Below the pieces are notes generated by a model. It was not told where the DNA came from and made no database searches. It saw only the letters and a list, made by a program, of their open reading frames with translations. Both the position numbers and the translations under genes were made by a program. Shown in pieces: positions 10,858 to 21,146 of a stretch of DNA of 64,000 nucleotides. Numbering within the stretch: the stretch's first letter is position 1; the number at the start of each line of letters is the position of its first letter. The DNA comes from Aureococcus anophagefferens (lineage: Eukaryota; Sar; Pelagophyceae; Pelagomonadales; Pelagomonadaceae): the NCBI RefSeq assembly GCF_000186865.1, contig NW_008705565.1, forward strand, positions 2,526,872 to 2,590,871, in the 5' to 3' direction.

Positions 10858-13800
10858 TTACGCGTCGAACTTGTGGTGGAGGGGCACGTCGCCCGCGAGG
10901 ACCGAGGCGAAGGTCGTCGGCCGTCCGCCCGCGGAGGACCGGCGGCCGCCGAGGAGCGCCTGGACCGCGAAGTTCACCGCCGGCGGCGACCCCTCGGCCT
11001 TGGGCCCCTTCTCGGAGGCCGGGTGGGAGTCGAGGGAGATGGACAACCGTCGGCTCGAGCGCATCTTCGCGCGGAGGTCCAACACCATGGACCAGCGCGA
11101 GTCCGCGGAGCCCGAGATCGACGACCGGCGGCTCTTCCGCTGCGTCGGCTCCGAGTACTGCAGCTTGAAGAAGTCCACGAGGTTCTGCTGCGTCATCTCC
11201 TTCTCGAGGTCGATCTTCAGCCGGAAGGCCATGCGCTCCACGTCGACGCGCTCCTTGTCGCCGAAGGCGACCTTGACGAGCTCGCGCAGGTCGTTGAGCG
11301 TCACGGTGCCGCTCTTGCACTCCTTGAACACGGGCGACATCTCCGTCTCGAGCACCTTGACGAGCGCGCCCATGGTCGCCGGCTTCTCCTCCGCCAGCGT
11401 CGCCTTGAGGGACACGAGCAGGTCCAGGATCTTCGCCGTCGACTCCGCGCGCGCGCGCTCGGCGTCGTTCGCGTCGCACATCACGAGGCACAAAAACCGC
11501 GCGAAGGTGCACGTCGACGTCCGCGCCTCCTCGCACATGAGCACGAGGCCCTGCAAGATGGCCTTGAGGGACGACATGTGGCGCACGAAGTGGCTCCGGT
11601 CCTCCGTGATCTGCTTCAGTAGTTTCGCGCTCACTTTTCCCGTGCCGTCCGGGTCGAACTCCTTGAAGACGGTCCGCGCGTGGAGCACCGTGGCCAGATC
11701 GTAGTTCCCGAAGCGCCCGTAGGTCTTGTAGAAGGCCGCCGTCGGCAGGTTCGCGTCGCGCTCGACCTTCTTGCCGCTGTCGTCGCGCCACGACTTCGCC
11801 GCGGGCCGCCGCGCGCCTCGAGCCCCCAAAAGCCGCCGCCGCCGGCGGTGCGCGCGGTCCTTCTCCTCGCGCGTCTCCGCCCGGTCGTCCTCGGCCCGAG
11901 TGAGCGCGTCGAAGCGGCTCTGGAGCCGCACGGACTTTTCCAGACTCGCCAGGATCGCGCCCTCGGGCACGACCTCGTCGACGCCGCTCGGCGACGCGTG
12001 GCCGCTCTCTTCCAGCGAGTCCGCGGCCAAACTAAAATGGCGCCGGCTCTCCGTCGTCGCCGACCCCCGCGTGCCGCCACCGCCCGCCGCGAAGGATTGC
12101 GTCGACGGCCAGTCCCAGCCGCCGACGGACGACGACCGCTCGTAGACGCCGTTCGAGAAGGCCTCCGCGGGCCGCTCCGCGGGCCGCGCGGACGCGGGCC
12201 GCTGCTTCTGCGGGGCCCGCTTCGCGCCGAGCCCCGCGCCGGCGACGATGGTCTCGATGAGCTCCTCGGTCTTCTGCTTCTTGCGCTCGTTGACGGACGC
12301 GGTCGTCCGCAGGTCGAGCTCCCGCGAGTGGTTCGCGTACGCGAGCGCGGCCGGCGCGGCGCCCTTCTCCGGCGTCTTCGGCGGCTCCGGCGTCGGCGCG
12401 CCGCGGCCGAGGGGCGGCGCGGTCTTGGGCCGCTCGAGCGCGCCGCGCTTCGCCTGCGACATCATCGTCGCGCGGACGCGGCGCTGGCTCGGCATCTCGT
12501 CCACGGGCGGCGGAATGCGCGGCGTGCCGGAGTCGTCCGAGCCGCTCTCGCCGTCGCTGGAGTCGTCCCGGCGCGCCTCGCGCTGGCGCATGACGACGTT
12601 GCGCAGCAGGAGCGTCGCGTGCTGGTCCGGCCGCCCCGCGCCGCCCCTCTCGAAGGACCCCAAGGAAATGCCCGACGCGCGCCGCTCCGCCGCGGTCCAC
12701 TCGCCGAGCCTCGCCTCCACGGCGTCGCAGGTCCTGTCGAAGGCGCGGTCGATGGGCCGCACGGACGCGCCGGACTTCTTCGAGCCTGGGCAGGAAAAGA
12801 GAGATTCAACGTCGCTTCAACGTGAGTGTTCCGCACGCGCGCGTTCCGGAAAAAGCATCCATGCTTCGAGACCGTTCCGAGAGATGATCGCTCGTCCAAA
12901 AATCAGCCAAAACGAGTGGAAAACGACCGAGATAGGAGCCTTTGAAGTTGGGAATTTCGCACCCTTTTCCTGCCCTGCTTCGAGCCGAGCCAGGACGTGC
13001 GGGCCTTGGGCTTCTCCGCCGCGGACGCGTCGAGGAGCGCGTGGCGCTTCAAAGTGTCGTAGAGCACCGCGGCGGTGCCGTCGCGGCAGAGCGACAGCAC
13101 GCGGCGCCGCGCCCGGTCGCGGCCGGGCAGCGCCATCGTCTGTAGGCTGACGACGCCGTCGTCGTGGATGCGCTCGTAGGCCGACGCCTCGATGGTCGGC
13201 GCGCTCCGGCCCTTCTCCGGCGCGGGCTTGAGCGTCGGCGCGCGGTGCTTCGGCGCGCGCTCCATGTGCGTCTTCCGGAGCAGTTTCGGCGACTTCTTCT
13301 GCGCGAGCGTCTTTTTCGCCGCGGACGCGCGGAGCGTCGGCGACCGCCGGGGCTTGTCCGCCTTGAGCTTCGGCGAGCCGCCGTCGTCGTCGCCGCCCGA
13401 TTCGTTTTCGTCCGCGGCCCCCCGGACCGTCTTTCGGCGGTCGAAGGTCGACGCGGGCGCGGACTTGGAGCGGCCGAGGCCCGGGGACCCGGGGCCGCCC
13501 TTGGGCGACGGCGCGCCCTTGGGCGACAGCGCGAGGGTCGACGCCGTCGCGGACGCGTCGCTGTCGCGGCGGTCGTCGCTCGGGGGCGGCGGCGCGGCGT
13601 CGCGGCCCGCGCCGCCGCGCGCGCGCGAGTCGTCGAGCGCCGCCCGGAGCTCCGTGGCCCCGGCGCCCCGCAGCGAATCGCCCGGGTCGTCCCAGCCGAG
13701 CTCCTGGCGCATGTCGACGCCCGCCGTGAACGCGTCCTTGGGGCTGAAGAGGCCAAGCGTGTCGAGGGGCACGCGCCACGTCCTAGCGCCGCCCGCGTCG

Positions 13801-16391
13801 TCGCCGTCCACTAACAACCCCTCGACGGCCGCGCCCGGCGCCGTCGCGCCGCGGTCCTCCGGGGGCAGGAAGACCAGAGCCGTCGGCGGCGCGAGCGGGT
13901 TCGGCCGCGGGCTCCGGAGCGGCGACGTCGGCGGGATCGCCGTCGCGCCGGGCGTCAGCGTCGCGAGCAGCGGCGGCGTCGCGGCGCCCTTGCGCGCGCG
14001 CGCGTGGCCCCGCACGGCGTAGAGCCCGACGCTGCCGTCGCTCCGGGCCACGGCGAGGCCCGGGAAGGGCCCCAGGAAGCAGAGCGCGCCGACCTCGAGG
14101 CCGTCCGCGATTGGCAGCAGCGATAGCAAACGCAGCGTCGCGAGGTCCCAGACGCGGACGCTCAGGTCCGACGACGCCGTCGCCAGCAAACCCAAATCCG
14201 CGTCGAGCGCCGTCGCGACGAGCGCCCCGTCGTGCGCGCCGTGGACGAAGCGGAACCGCCGCCGCCGGTTCATCTCCGCGGTCTGCTTGTCCTCGTCGCC
14301 CGTGTCGACCTGGGCGGGCAAAGCGTGATTCAACGTCGCTTCAACGCGAGTGTTCCGCGCGCGCGCGTTCCGGAAAAAAGCATCCACGCTTCGAGACCGT
14401 TCCAAGAGACGATCGCTCGTCCAAGAATCAGCCGAAACGAGTGGAAAACGGCCGAGAGAGGAGCCTTTGAAGTCGGGAAGTTCGCGCCCTTGTCCCGCCC
14501 CGGCGTCGACGCGGCCGTCGTGCACCGCGAGCGTGCGGTCGCCGCCGATCGTCACGAGCACCTCGAACTTGGGCACGTAGTGGAGCGCTAAAACGCGCTC
14601 GAGGTGCGGGTGGTACGTCGCGACGGTCTCCTCGAGCGCGAGGCCGACGGCGACGACGCGGCCCGACGCGTACCCGACGAAGACCTTGCGCGCGCGCGGG
14701 CACGCGGCCGCGGCCGTGACCTCCGAGGACCCGCTCTCCGCGTCGGCCTTGCCGCCGCCGCGGAGCGAGTGCTCGAAGGCCCGCGGCTCGTAGGCCGCCT
14801 CGCCGACGTCGAGACCTTCCAGCACCGTCGCGCGGCGCGCGTCGAAGACGTAGAACTGGGCCATCCAGGCGCTGTAGGCCAGCGCCACGGGCGCCTCGGC
14901 GTTGGCCCGCTTCACGCCGCCGTCGTCCTCCGCGGCGCCGTCGTCGAAGGCCACGGCCTCGAAGAAGTAGGCCCGGTGCCGCGTCGCCGCGACCAAGGCG
15001 CGGCCCCGGCCCCACGCGCCGCATAAAAATCGCGGCCGCACGACCTCGTCGACGGCCGACGCCACGCGGAACGTGTGGAGGCACAGCGCCACGGAGCCGT
15101 GGTGGTCGTGCGCGCAGTGGGCCCGGTCCAGGTCCCACAAGCGGAAGACGCCGTTCGTGTCGAGCGTGACCGCGGCGTCGCGCGAGCCCCGCTTGTGGCT
15201 GCCGCTCGGCAGCGTGACGACGGCGACGGCGCTGAGCGGGTGGCGGTGGCCCACGAGGCGCATCTGGACGCCGATGCGGCCGCTGACGAGCGGGTCCAGG
15301 CAGTTGGCCTCGCACTCGTAGCCCGCCGTCACCAACAGACCGTACTCGTCGGAGTAGGCCAGCGCCCGGATGGCGCCGCCGCCGCCGTTGATGTCGTGGC
15401 GCACCTGGGGCAGGCCCGCGCCGCCCTCGAAGAGGTCGCCCAGGTCGTGGACCAGCAGCCTCTTGTCCTGGCCCGCGGTCACGAGCAGATTCGCGCGGTC
15501 CAGCGCGACGGCGCCGACGATGCCGCCCCGGTGCGGCGTCACGACGCTCAGCAGGCGCCGCTCCTCCATGGACCACGTCGCCAGCGTCGCCGTCGTCGGC
15601 GCGAAGGCGAAGAGGCAGTCCGTTGGCTCGCCGTAGCAGAAGAGCCGCGCGGGCTCGACGCGCTCGCTCGGCGCCTCGAACTCGACCCGGCGCAGCGGCA
15701 CCGCCGCGCCCCACTTGACGTCGTAGACGCCGAAGGGCCCCACGCTCCGCGCCACGACGAGCTGGCGCCGCGGCGCCACGTACAGCACCTCCTCGACGGA
15801 CCCCTCGCCGTCGGGCGTCCACCGCTGCCGCGGCCCGGGCTCCAGGCCGCCCTTCTCGCCCGCGGGGAAGACGCCGATGGCCGGCGACCCCACCTCGACG
15901 ACGAGCAGCGCCTCGAGCTTCGCCACGTAGTGGAGCTTCGCGATGCGCGCGCGCTTGAACGCGTCCTCCCCGAGGTAGGGCCGCGGCTTGTAGGCCGTGC
16001 CGAACAGGTCGCTGCGCTGGCCGCTCTGGGACGCCGACGCCACGGCGCAGTAGTAGGAGCTGAACTGGTCCCAGCGCAGCACGCCCGCGCCGTCCGCGTC
16101 GCCCTCGTCGAAGACGTGCTGCAGCGACGCGAGCCGCGACCGGTCCAACCCGCCGGGCCAGATGGACCGCACGGCGCCTAAAAAGCCCGCGCGGTCGACG
16201 CCGCGGGACCCGCCCCGCCGCAGGAACTCGTCCTTGAGCCGGTCCAGCGCCTTCTCGTCGAGCTGCTCCAGCAGCGCGCTCCGGCCCTTGTCCGCGGCGT
16301 CGCGCGGCGGCGGCCGCTCCGCCGACGTGAACAGGTTCGCCATGGCGCCCATCTGCTTCAGGCGCCCGCCGCGCAGCGACGCCTTGCGCAT
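10858..16391 (-). CDS. WD40-repeat / EF-hand protein, three exons split by two introners
   Basis: The ATG at 16391 has an in-frame TAG 39 bp upstream. Exons are 16391-14511, 14309-12986 and 12785-10858, giving about 1710 residues. The N-terminus has an EF-hand-like region (loop DEGDADGAGVLRWDQF). WD40 repeats follow (DKRLLVHDLGD, NGVFRLWDLDRA, DRTLAVHDGR, DLSVRVWDLATL), then a basic low-complexity linker. The last exon carries another EF-hand-like loop (FKEFDPDGTGKVSAKLL) and a helical calmodulin-like region. The mix resembles WDR49/WDR64-like EF-hand WD proteins, often ciliary, but orthology is not established. Both introners preserve phase, which is the reason for joining the two large frames into one gene. 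Confidence 0.8.
12786..12977 (-). mobile_element. Introner element A1 (family A)
   Basis: A 192-bp element with exact 8-bp duplications (CTTCGAGC on the plus strand, 12778-12785 and 12978-12985). On the coding (minus) strand it begins CAGGGCAGGAAAAG and ends CTTTTCCTGCCCAG, so the terminal repeats match except at the second base. The intron is 12786-12985, 200 nt, GC donor and AG acceptor, phase 1. Splicing rejoins WLGSKKSGAS. Confidence 0.95.
14310..14502 (-). mobile_element. Introner element A2 (family A, GGGCGGG subtype)
   Basis: A 193-bp element flanked by GTGTCGAC and GCGTCGAC (7 of 8 match). On the coding strand it begins CGGGGCGGGACAAG and ends with CCCGCCCAG. The intron is 14310-14510, 201 nt, GT donor (GTCGAC), phase 0. 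The intron length is a multiple of three and contains no stop, so a retained intron would be translated. Spliced product reads HDGRVDTGDED. Confidence 0.95.
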
Positions 16392-16579
16392 GGCGAACTC
16401 GGCGGCGCGGCGCGACGCGGCCGCCTAAAACGCTCTCCCAGTCGGAGAGGGGCTGCCCCAGCGCCGATGAGAGCGCGCTGTTTTTTCTTGAAGATTGACG
16501 CCGACACTGCCCCTCGTGTCAGAGAGCATGGGGCAGCCTATGGCCGGACTTTGCATGGGGCACCCTTGAATCGCGACGC

Positions 16580-17978
16580 ATGGCCGACAAGCGCCGGCGC
16601 GCGGCCGTCGTCGGCGCGTCCCTCGGCGGCCTGTCGGCGGCGCAGGTGCTCCAGGACTCCGGCTTCGTTGTCACGGTCTTCGAGAAGCACGGCGCGCCCT
16701 TCAGCGACCGCGGCGGCGGGCTCTCGTGCAATGTCCCCTACGACGCGATCCGGCCCCGGGCGCCGCGCCCGCCGCCCTTCGAGATGAACGCGCTGACGCG
16801 CGAGCACCCCGACGGCCCCGCGGCGCCGTGCAGCCAGCCCGCCGTCGCCTACGGTCGGCTCTGGGACTGGCTGCGCGACGGCGTCGCGGACCTGCGCCTC
16901 GGCGCCGCCGTCGCCGACGTTAAAGACGGGCCCGGCGGCGCGCACATCGTCCTGGCGGGCGGCGCCGACCGCGGGCCCTACGAGCTCGTCGTCCTCGCGG
17001 ACGGCGGCCGGTCGACGCTCCGGCGCCGCGTGGACGCGACGGCGACGCCGACCTACAGCGGCTTCTGCCTCTACCGCGGCCTCGCGCCCCTCGCCGCCCT
17101 CGGCGGCCGCGCGGACGGGACCTTCTTCCTCTGGCAGCACGGCGACACACGCCTCGACGGCTACGCCGTCGGCCCCGCGCTCAACTGGGGCGTCACGGCG
17201 CCCGCGCCGGAGCCCCCGCGAAGACCGAAGGGCGACGCGCCGCCGCACGCCTACGCTGGCGCCGGCGACGCCGACGTCGACGCCGCCGTCGCGCGCGCCG
17301 CGGCCGCGTTCCCGACGCCGTGGCCCGCGGCTGTGTGGAAATCAAATCTTCAACCCGACTTCAATGTGCGCGTATGCGACCGTTTCGACGCAAGGTTTTC
17401 TGCTGTGCTTCGAGAACTCGACGAGAGCAATCGATTCGTCCAAAAATCAGCCAAATCGACTTCGATTTGACCGAGCTAGAGATTTCTGAAGTTTGGCCCC
17501 GACGTCCCATCTCACTGGTTGATTTCCACACAGGCCCGCGACCGTCGTCGCCGCGACGGCCGGCGGCGGCCGGCCCGTCGTGCGCCACCCGCTCTACCAC
17601 CTCGCCGCCGCGCGGGCGAGCCGGGGCCGCCTCGCCCTCCTCGGCGACGCGGCGCACCTCTTCTCGCCGCTCGTCGGCAGCGGGCTGCGCGCGGCGATGC
17701 TCGACGCCATCGCGCTCAAGGCGTGCCTCGCGGCCGGCGGCGGTGACGTCGCGGCGGCGCTGGGCCGCTACGACGCGGCGACGCGGGCCCACCGCTTCGA
17801 CTTCGCCGCGCGGTCCGCGCAGGCGCTCGCCGCGCTCCGCGCGGGCGCGCGCTTCCGCCTGCCGCTCGCGCGGCCCGTCGGCGGCGTCCGCGCGGCGTCG
17901 TTCTTCGACGCCGCGCGCGACGACCCGCCGGACGTCGACCTCGAGCCGGACACGACGGACGACGACGAGGACAGGTGA
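16580..17978 (+). CDS. FAD-dependent monooxygenase (aromatic-ring hydroxylase type)
   Basis: Two exons, 16580-17322 and 17534-17978, encode 395 residues. The N-terminal dinucleotide-binding motif is VVGASLGGLSAAQVLQ followed by an acidic strand end (VFEKHG). The second FAD motif is GRLALLGDAAHLFSPLVGSG, typical of class A flavin monooxygenases (UbiH/PHBH/zeaxanthin epoxidase superfamily). Introner B1 interrupts the gene between these motifs and splices in phase 2 (WPATVV). Substrate cannot be told from sequence. No obvious targeting peptide is seen. The C-terminus is acidic (DDDEDR). It ends 50 bp from the convergent F-box-like gene. Confidence 0.85.
17331..17533 (+). mobile_element. Introner element B1 (family B)
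   Basis: A 203-bp element with 15-bp terminal inverted repeats (CTGTGTGGAAATCAA / TTGATTTCCACACAG). It is flanked by GCCCGCGG and GCCCGCGA. The intron is 17323-17533 (211 nt), GC donor, CAG acceptor. The core TCGTCCAAAAATCAGCCAAA is shared with family A. Confidence 0.95.
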
Positions 17979-18027
17979 GCGCGTGGGGTTTAATAAAGGC
18001 TATGGGACGGCGCGTTTAGGAACATTA

Positions 18028-19101
18028 TTACTCGCTGCGACGCTGGTGAGCTTCGTAAAGGGACATGTATTTTGCGAGGCTCCTGAACAGGGCATCTCGA
18101 TCGGCTTGTGGCTCATTTGGCCGCCAGTGATCGTGGCAGTGGCTGAAGGTCAAGTGCATCAGAGGCGTGTAGCCAAAGGGTGTGATTTGAGTCAAGAGCG
18201 ACGGCTGGCGCTCGCAGATGAGCCTGACCATGGATAGCGTGGTCGTAGCGTCATGGTCTTTCGAGGGAGTCGCGAAGCAATGTAGCAAATTTTCCCCGCG
18301 TGGTATGCTCCGGAAACTCGATCTGTGGCCTGAATTGTAAAGAAGTCGGAGGACGTCGAGAGCTCCTTCTAGGACAGCGTTAACAAACGCATCGTTTCTT
18401 CCCGTGCCCTTGCGATCAGGAGGTATAGAGCCCGCGTCAAGAAGCACCCGAACGACCTCGACCTGCCCATAATAGCACGCATGTTCGAGGACGTGCTCGC
18501 TTGTTTCACCATAAAAACCCTTGATTTCCCCATTCAGGTTCGCACCGCGACGGATAAGCTCGGAGATGAAAGCGGCTGGGCAACGCCAAGATAACGCAGC
18601 AACGAGCGCGCAGTCCGATTCGAGTTGGAGCAGCAGCGATTTGAACTCGTCACATTCGGCGGAACCTTTCGTAATAAATCCGTAGGGACGGAACATTCGG
18701 AGACGGCCGAGCTCTGGTGAATTGGACAGCGTCACGCAGCTCTGACGCCAGGCGGTCTCATCCGTTTCTTTGGCGAATCTGACGGCCACACCGCGGAGAT
18801 GCCGCAGGGTCTGCAGGGCCCAGGCGAGGCGCTCGAACACGAGGGCGTTCCTTGACTCTATGTGAATCATTTCACAGAGAGGGACCTTGTTCAGCAAGTG
18901 CGGCGACGACATAACGCGGTCATTCACGCCAGAAAGTCTGCGAACAGCGCCCAGGACCGCTCGACCCGTACGGTCGGTCGTTGTGGCGCTCAGCACGTCC
19001 GGGAACCGTAAGTGGTCAAGCACGAGACCGCGCAGCGGCGCCGGGAGTCGCCGCATGACGCGCGCGCACGCTGTGTCGCGTCCGGGGAGCGTCGAGGCCA
19101 C
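18028..19101 (-). CDS. F-box-like / ankyrin-like protein
   Basis: 357 residues in one exon. The N-terminus (RLPAPLRGLVLDHLRFPDV) looks like an F-box. The central and C-terminal parts contain degenerate ankyrin repeats (SEHVLEHACYYGQVEVVRVLL, DAFVNAVLEGALDVLRLLY, GYTPLMHLTFSH). Such proteins typically recruit substrates to SCF ubiquitin ligases; that role is inferred. The coding region is markedly less GC-rich than its neighbours, like the other F-box and BTB genes in the window. Substrate is unknown. Confidence 0.7.
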   Translation of the reverse strand: MASTLPGRDTACARVMRRLPAPLRGLVLDHLRFPDVLSATTTDRTGRAVLGAVRRLSGVNDRVMSSPHLLNKVPLCEMIHIESRNALVFERLAWALQTLRHLRGVAVRFAKETDETAWRQSCVTLSNSPELGRLRMFRPYGFITKGSAECDEFKSLLLQLESDCALVAALSWRCPAAFISELIRRGANLNGEIKGFYGETSEHVLEHACYYGQVEVVRVLLDAGSIPPDRKGTGRNDAFVNAVLEGALDVLRLLYNSGHRSSFRSIPRGENLLHCFATPSKDHDATTTLSMVRLICERQPSLLTQITPFGYTPLMHLTFSHCHDHWRPNEPQADRDALFRSLAKYMSLYEAHQRRSE

Positions 19102-19341
19102 TCGAAAGCCTGGCCCACCCTCTCGATGCGAGCGGGCTTTCAGCTCGAGTCAGTGCCGGCTTCAACACGACTTCAACGAGGCGACAAATCCACGCGAATC
19201 GAAAGCAAGAGGATGCAGAAGAGGCAGCTACACACGATAAGCGCGCGCCCCCGCCCCGGCGTGGCGTCGGGTCGGGGGCGCGGGGGGAGGGCGGCGCGAG
19301 CGAGCGCGGCGGTCGAAAAAGGGCCGCGCGAAAACGGGGGG

Positions 19342-20979
19342 TCAGTCGACGGTCGCCGAGTTGGCGACGTAGCGCTCGACGGACTCCTTCTTGCGCGTGG
19401 ACCGGCGCGGGCCGCCGTCGTTCTCGGACGACGGGTCCGCGGCGTCGTCGCGGCCCCGGGGCTTGCGGGCCCGGGGCCCCGGCGCGGCGGCGCGCGGCGG
19501 CTTATTGGCGTCGGGCGCCGGCGCGCCGCGCGACGACTTGCCGCGGCGCGGCGCCGGCGCGCCGTCGCGCGGCGCGGCGGCGCCGCGCTTCTTCTCGGGC
19601 GAGGCCTTGGCGCGGGGCCGCGCGGGCGCGCCCGGCGCGGCCGCCGGCGCCTCCTCCTTGGCCTTGGGCGCGCCGCGGCGCGCCGCCGGCGCGGGCGGCG
19701 GCGGCGGCGCGTCCGCGCCGCGCGCCGCGTCCCAGGGCGGCGCGCGCCGCGGCAGGAAGTCCCAGTCGAACAAGTTGTCGTCGCGGAACTTCTCGCGCTT
19801 GTAGACGTCGAGGAAGAGCTTGCGCAGGTAGGCGTAGTCGGGCCGGTCGTCGAAGCGCAGGCTCCGGCAGTACTCGAAGTAGCGGCGAAACTCGGGCGCG
19901 AAGCCGTCGCAGAGCGTCGCCGCCGACGTCTCCATTTTGCGCTTCTTGATGCGCTCGTACTTCTTCGCCTTCGTGTCCGCCTTGAGGCCCTGCCAGGGCA
20001 GGGACCCCCGCGCCAAATACATGAGCACGTAGCCCAGCGACTCGAGGTCGTCGCGGCGCGAGGGCTCGATGCCGACGTGCGTGTTGATCGACGCGTAGCG
20101 CGCGGTGCCCGTGAGGTTCTTGTTCTCGCGGTAGGGGATGTGCTCGTGGCTCCGCGGGTCCCGGTACTTCTTCGCGAGCCCGAAGTCGATGGCGTGGACG
20201 ACGCGCGACGCGACGGCGCCGCGGCCGACGAGGAAGTTGTCGGGCTTGACGTCGCGGTGCACCTGGGCAGGAAAAGGGTGATTCAACGTCGCTTCAACGT
20301 GCGTGTTCCGCGCGCGCGCGTTCCGGAAAAAGCATCCACGCTTCGAGACCGTTCCGAGAGATGATCGCTCGTCCAAAAATCAGCCGAAACGAGTGGAAAA
20401 CGGCCGAGATATGAGGCTTTGAAGTTGGGAATTTCGCTCTCTTTTCCTGCCCTGCGGTGCACGAAGTGGCGCACGTGGACGGCCTCGAGCCGCTCGAGGA
20501 GCTGGCCCGCGACGCTCAGGACCTGGGAGGGGTTCGCTCCAAAAAAGGGGCGGGGGGGGCGTCGACGGGGGGCGCGGGCGCCGCGCGGTCTTGAGCGTGA
20601 ACCGGCGGCCGCACTGGTTGAAGAGGTCCTCGAGCGACGGGCCGAGCCTACGGAGCACGGCTGACCCCCCCCCCCGCCGTGGACGCCCCCGGGGGACGCG
20701 GGCCCCGCGCAGCTCCATGACCATGGCGTTGTGGTCGCCCTCGACGCCGCACCAGCGGACCGTCGGGACGCCCGCCGAGCCCGCGAGCGCGCGGTAGACG
20801 CGGCTCTCGTAGAGGAGCTGCGGGTGGCGCGTCTCCACGGCCTCGAGCTTGACGGCGACCTCCTCCCCGCCCTCGTTGACGCCGGAGAAGATCTCTCCGA
20901 AGGAGCCGGAGCCGATTTTCTTGTGGAGCGTGAAGCTCTGCACGCGCTTCACCGGGGGGCACGCGCGCTTCTCGGACAT
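19342..20979 (-). CDS. Casein kinase 1 family Ser/Thr protein kinase
   Basis: Four exons: 20979-20711, 20647-20587, 20522-20463 and 20262-19342, encoding 436 residues. The kinase has a Gly-rich loop ([12 protein letters not shown]), the CK1 phrase [10 protein letters not shown] (rebuilt across intron 1), the catalytic loop [20 protein letters not shown] and the CK1-specific [20 protein letters not shown]. All phases agree. A basic Pro/Ala-rich tail of about 130 residues follows and could direct nuclear or chromatin binding. CK1 enzymes phosphorylate primed acidic sites in trafficking, clock and DNA-repair pathways. Introns 1 and 2 have GC donors; intron 3 is introner A3, inserted immediately before the catalytic loop. 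Confidence 0.95.
20263..20454 (-). mobile_element. Introner element A3 (family A)
   Basis: A 192-bp element with exact duplications (CGGTGCAC on the plus strand; GTGCACCG on the coding strand). It begins CAGGGCAGGAAAAGAG and ends with TTTTCCTGCCCAG on the coding strand. The intron is 20263-20462 (200 nt), GT donor, phase 0. Splicing rebuilds [11 protein letters not shown], a conserved kinase motif, which is strong proof of the boundaries. Confidence 0.97.
20523..20586 (-). other. Short spliceosomal intron with GC donor (CK1 intron 2)
   Basis: 64 nt, donor ACC|GCGCGG, acceptor CCCAG|GTC, phase 0. Removal gives [17 protein letters not shown], which matches the CK1 fold, whereas the unspliced frame is low-complexity. 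Confidence 0.85.
20648..20710 (-). other. Short GC-donor intron (CK1 intron 1), possible decayed group C introner
   Basis: 63 nt, donor CT|GCGCGG, acceptor GTAG|GCTCGG, phase 2. Splicing gives [13 protein letters not shown], the CK1 consensus. Its end (GTGCTCCGTAG) resembles the end of group C copy C1 (GCGCTCCGTAG). The flanking octamers GCGCGGGG and GCTCGGCC agree at only 5 of 8 positions, so membership is uncertain. Confidence 0.8.
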
Positions 20980-21146
20980 GGTCGAGCGGGAGGCGCGGGG
21001 CGGGGAGCGCAAGCGCGGCGCCTCACGATGCCATGCGCGCGCGCCCCGCGGCCGGCGGGCAGCGTGTGTCGACGAGGTTCGGCTTCCTGGCCGTGCGGAG
21101 TGAGTTTTGCCTCTCGTTTGCGCGAGGATTCGGCTAAAGTTCGCCT

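Noticed and set aside
17972..17984. AG|GTGAGC at the end of the monooxygenase looks like a perfect splice donor.
   Set aside because: The TGA stop overlaps it and a convergent gene ends 50 bp later, leaving no room for another exon.
19153..19172. CTTCAACACGACTTCAAC between the F-box-like and CK1 genes resembles the family B end block.
   Set aside because: Only about 18 bp match, with no termini, core or target duplication, so it cannot be called an intergenic introner fragment.
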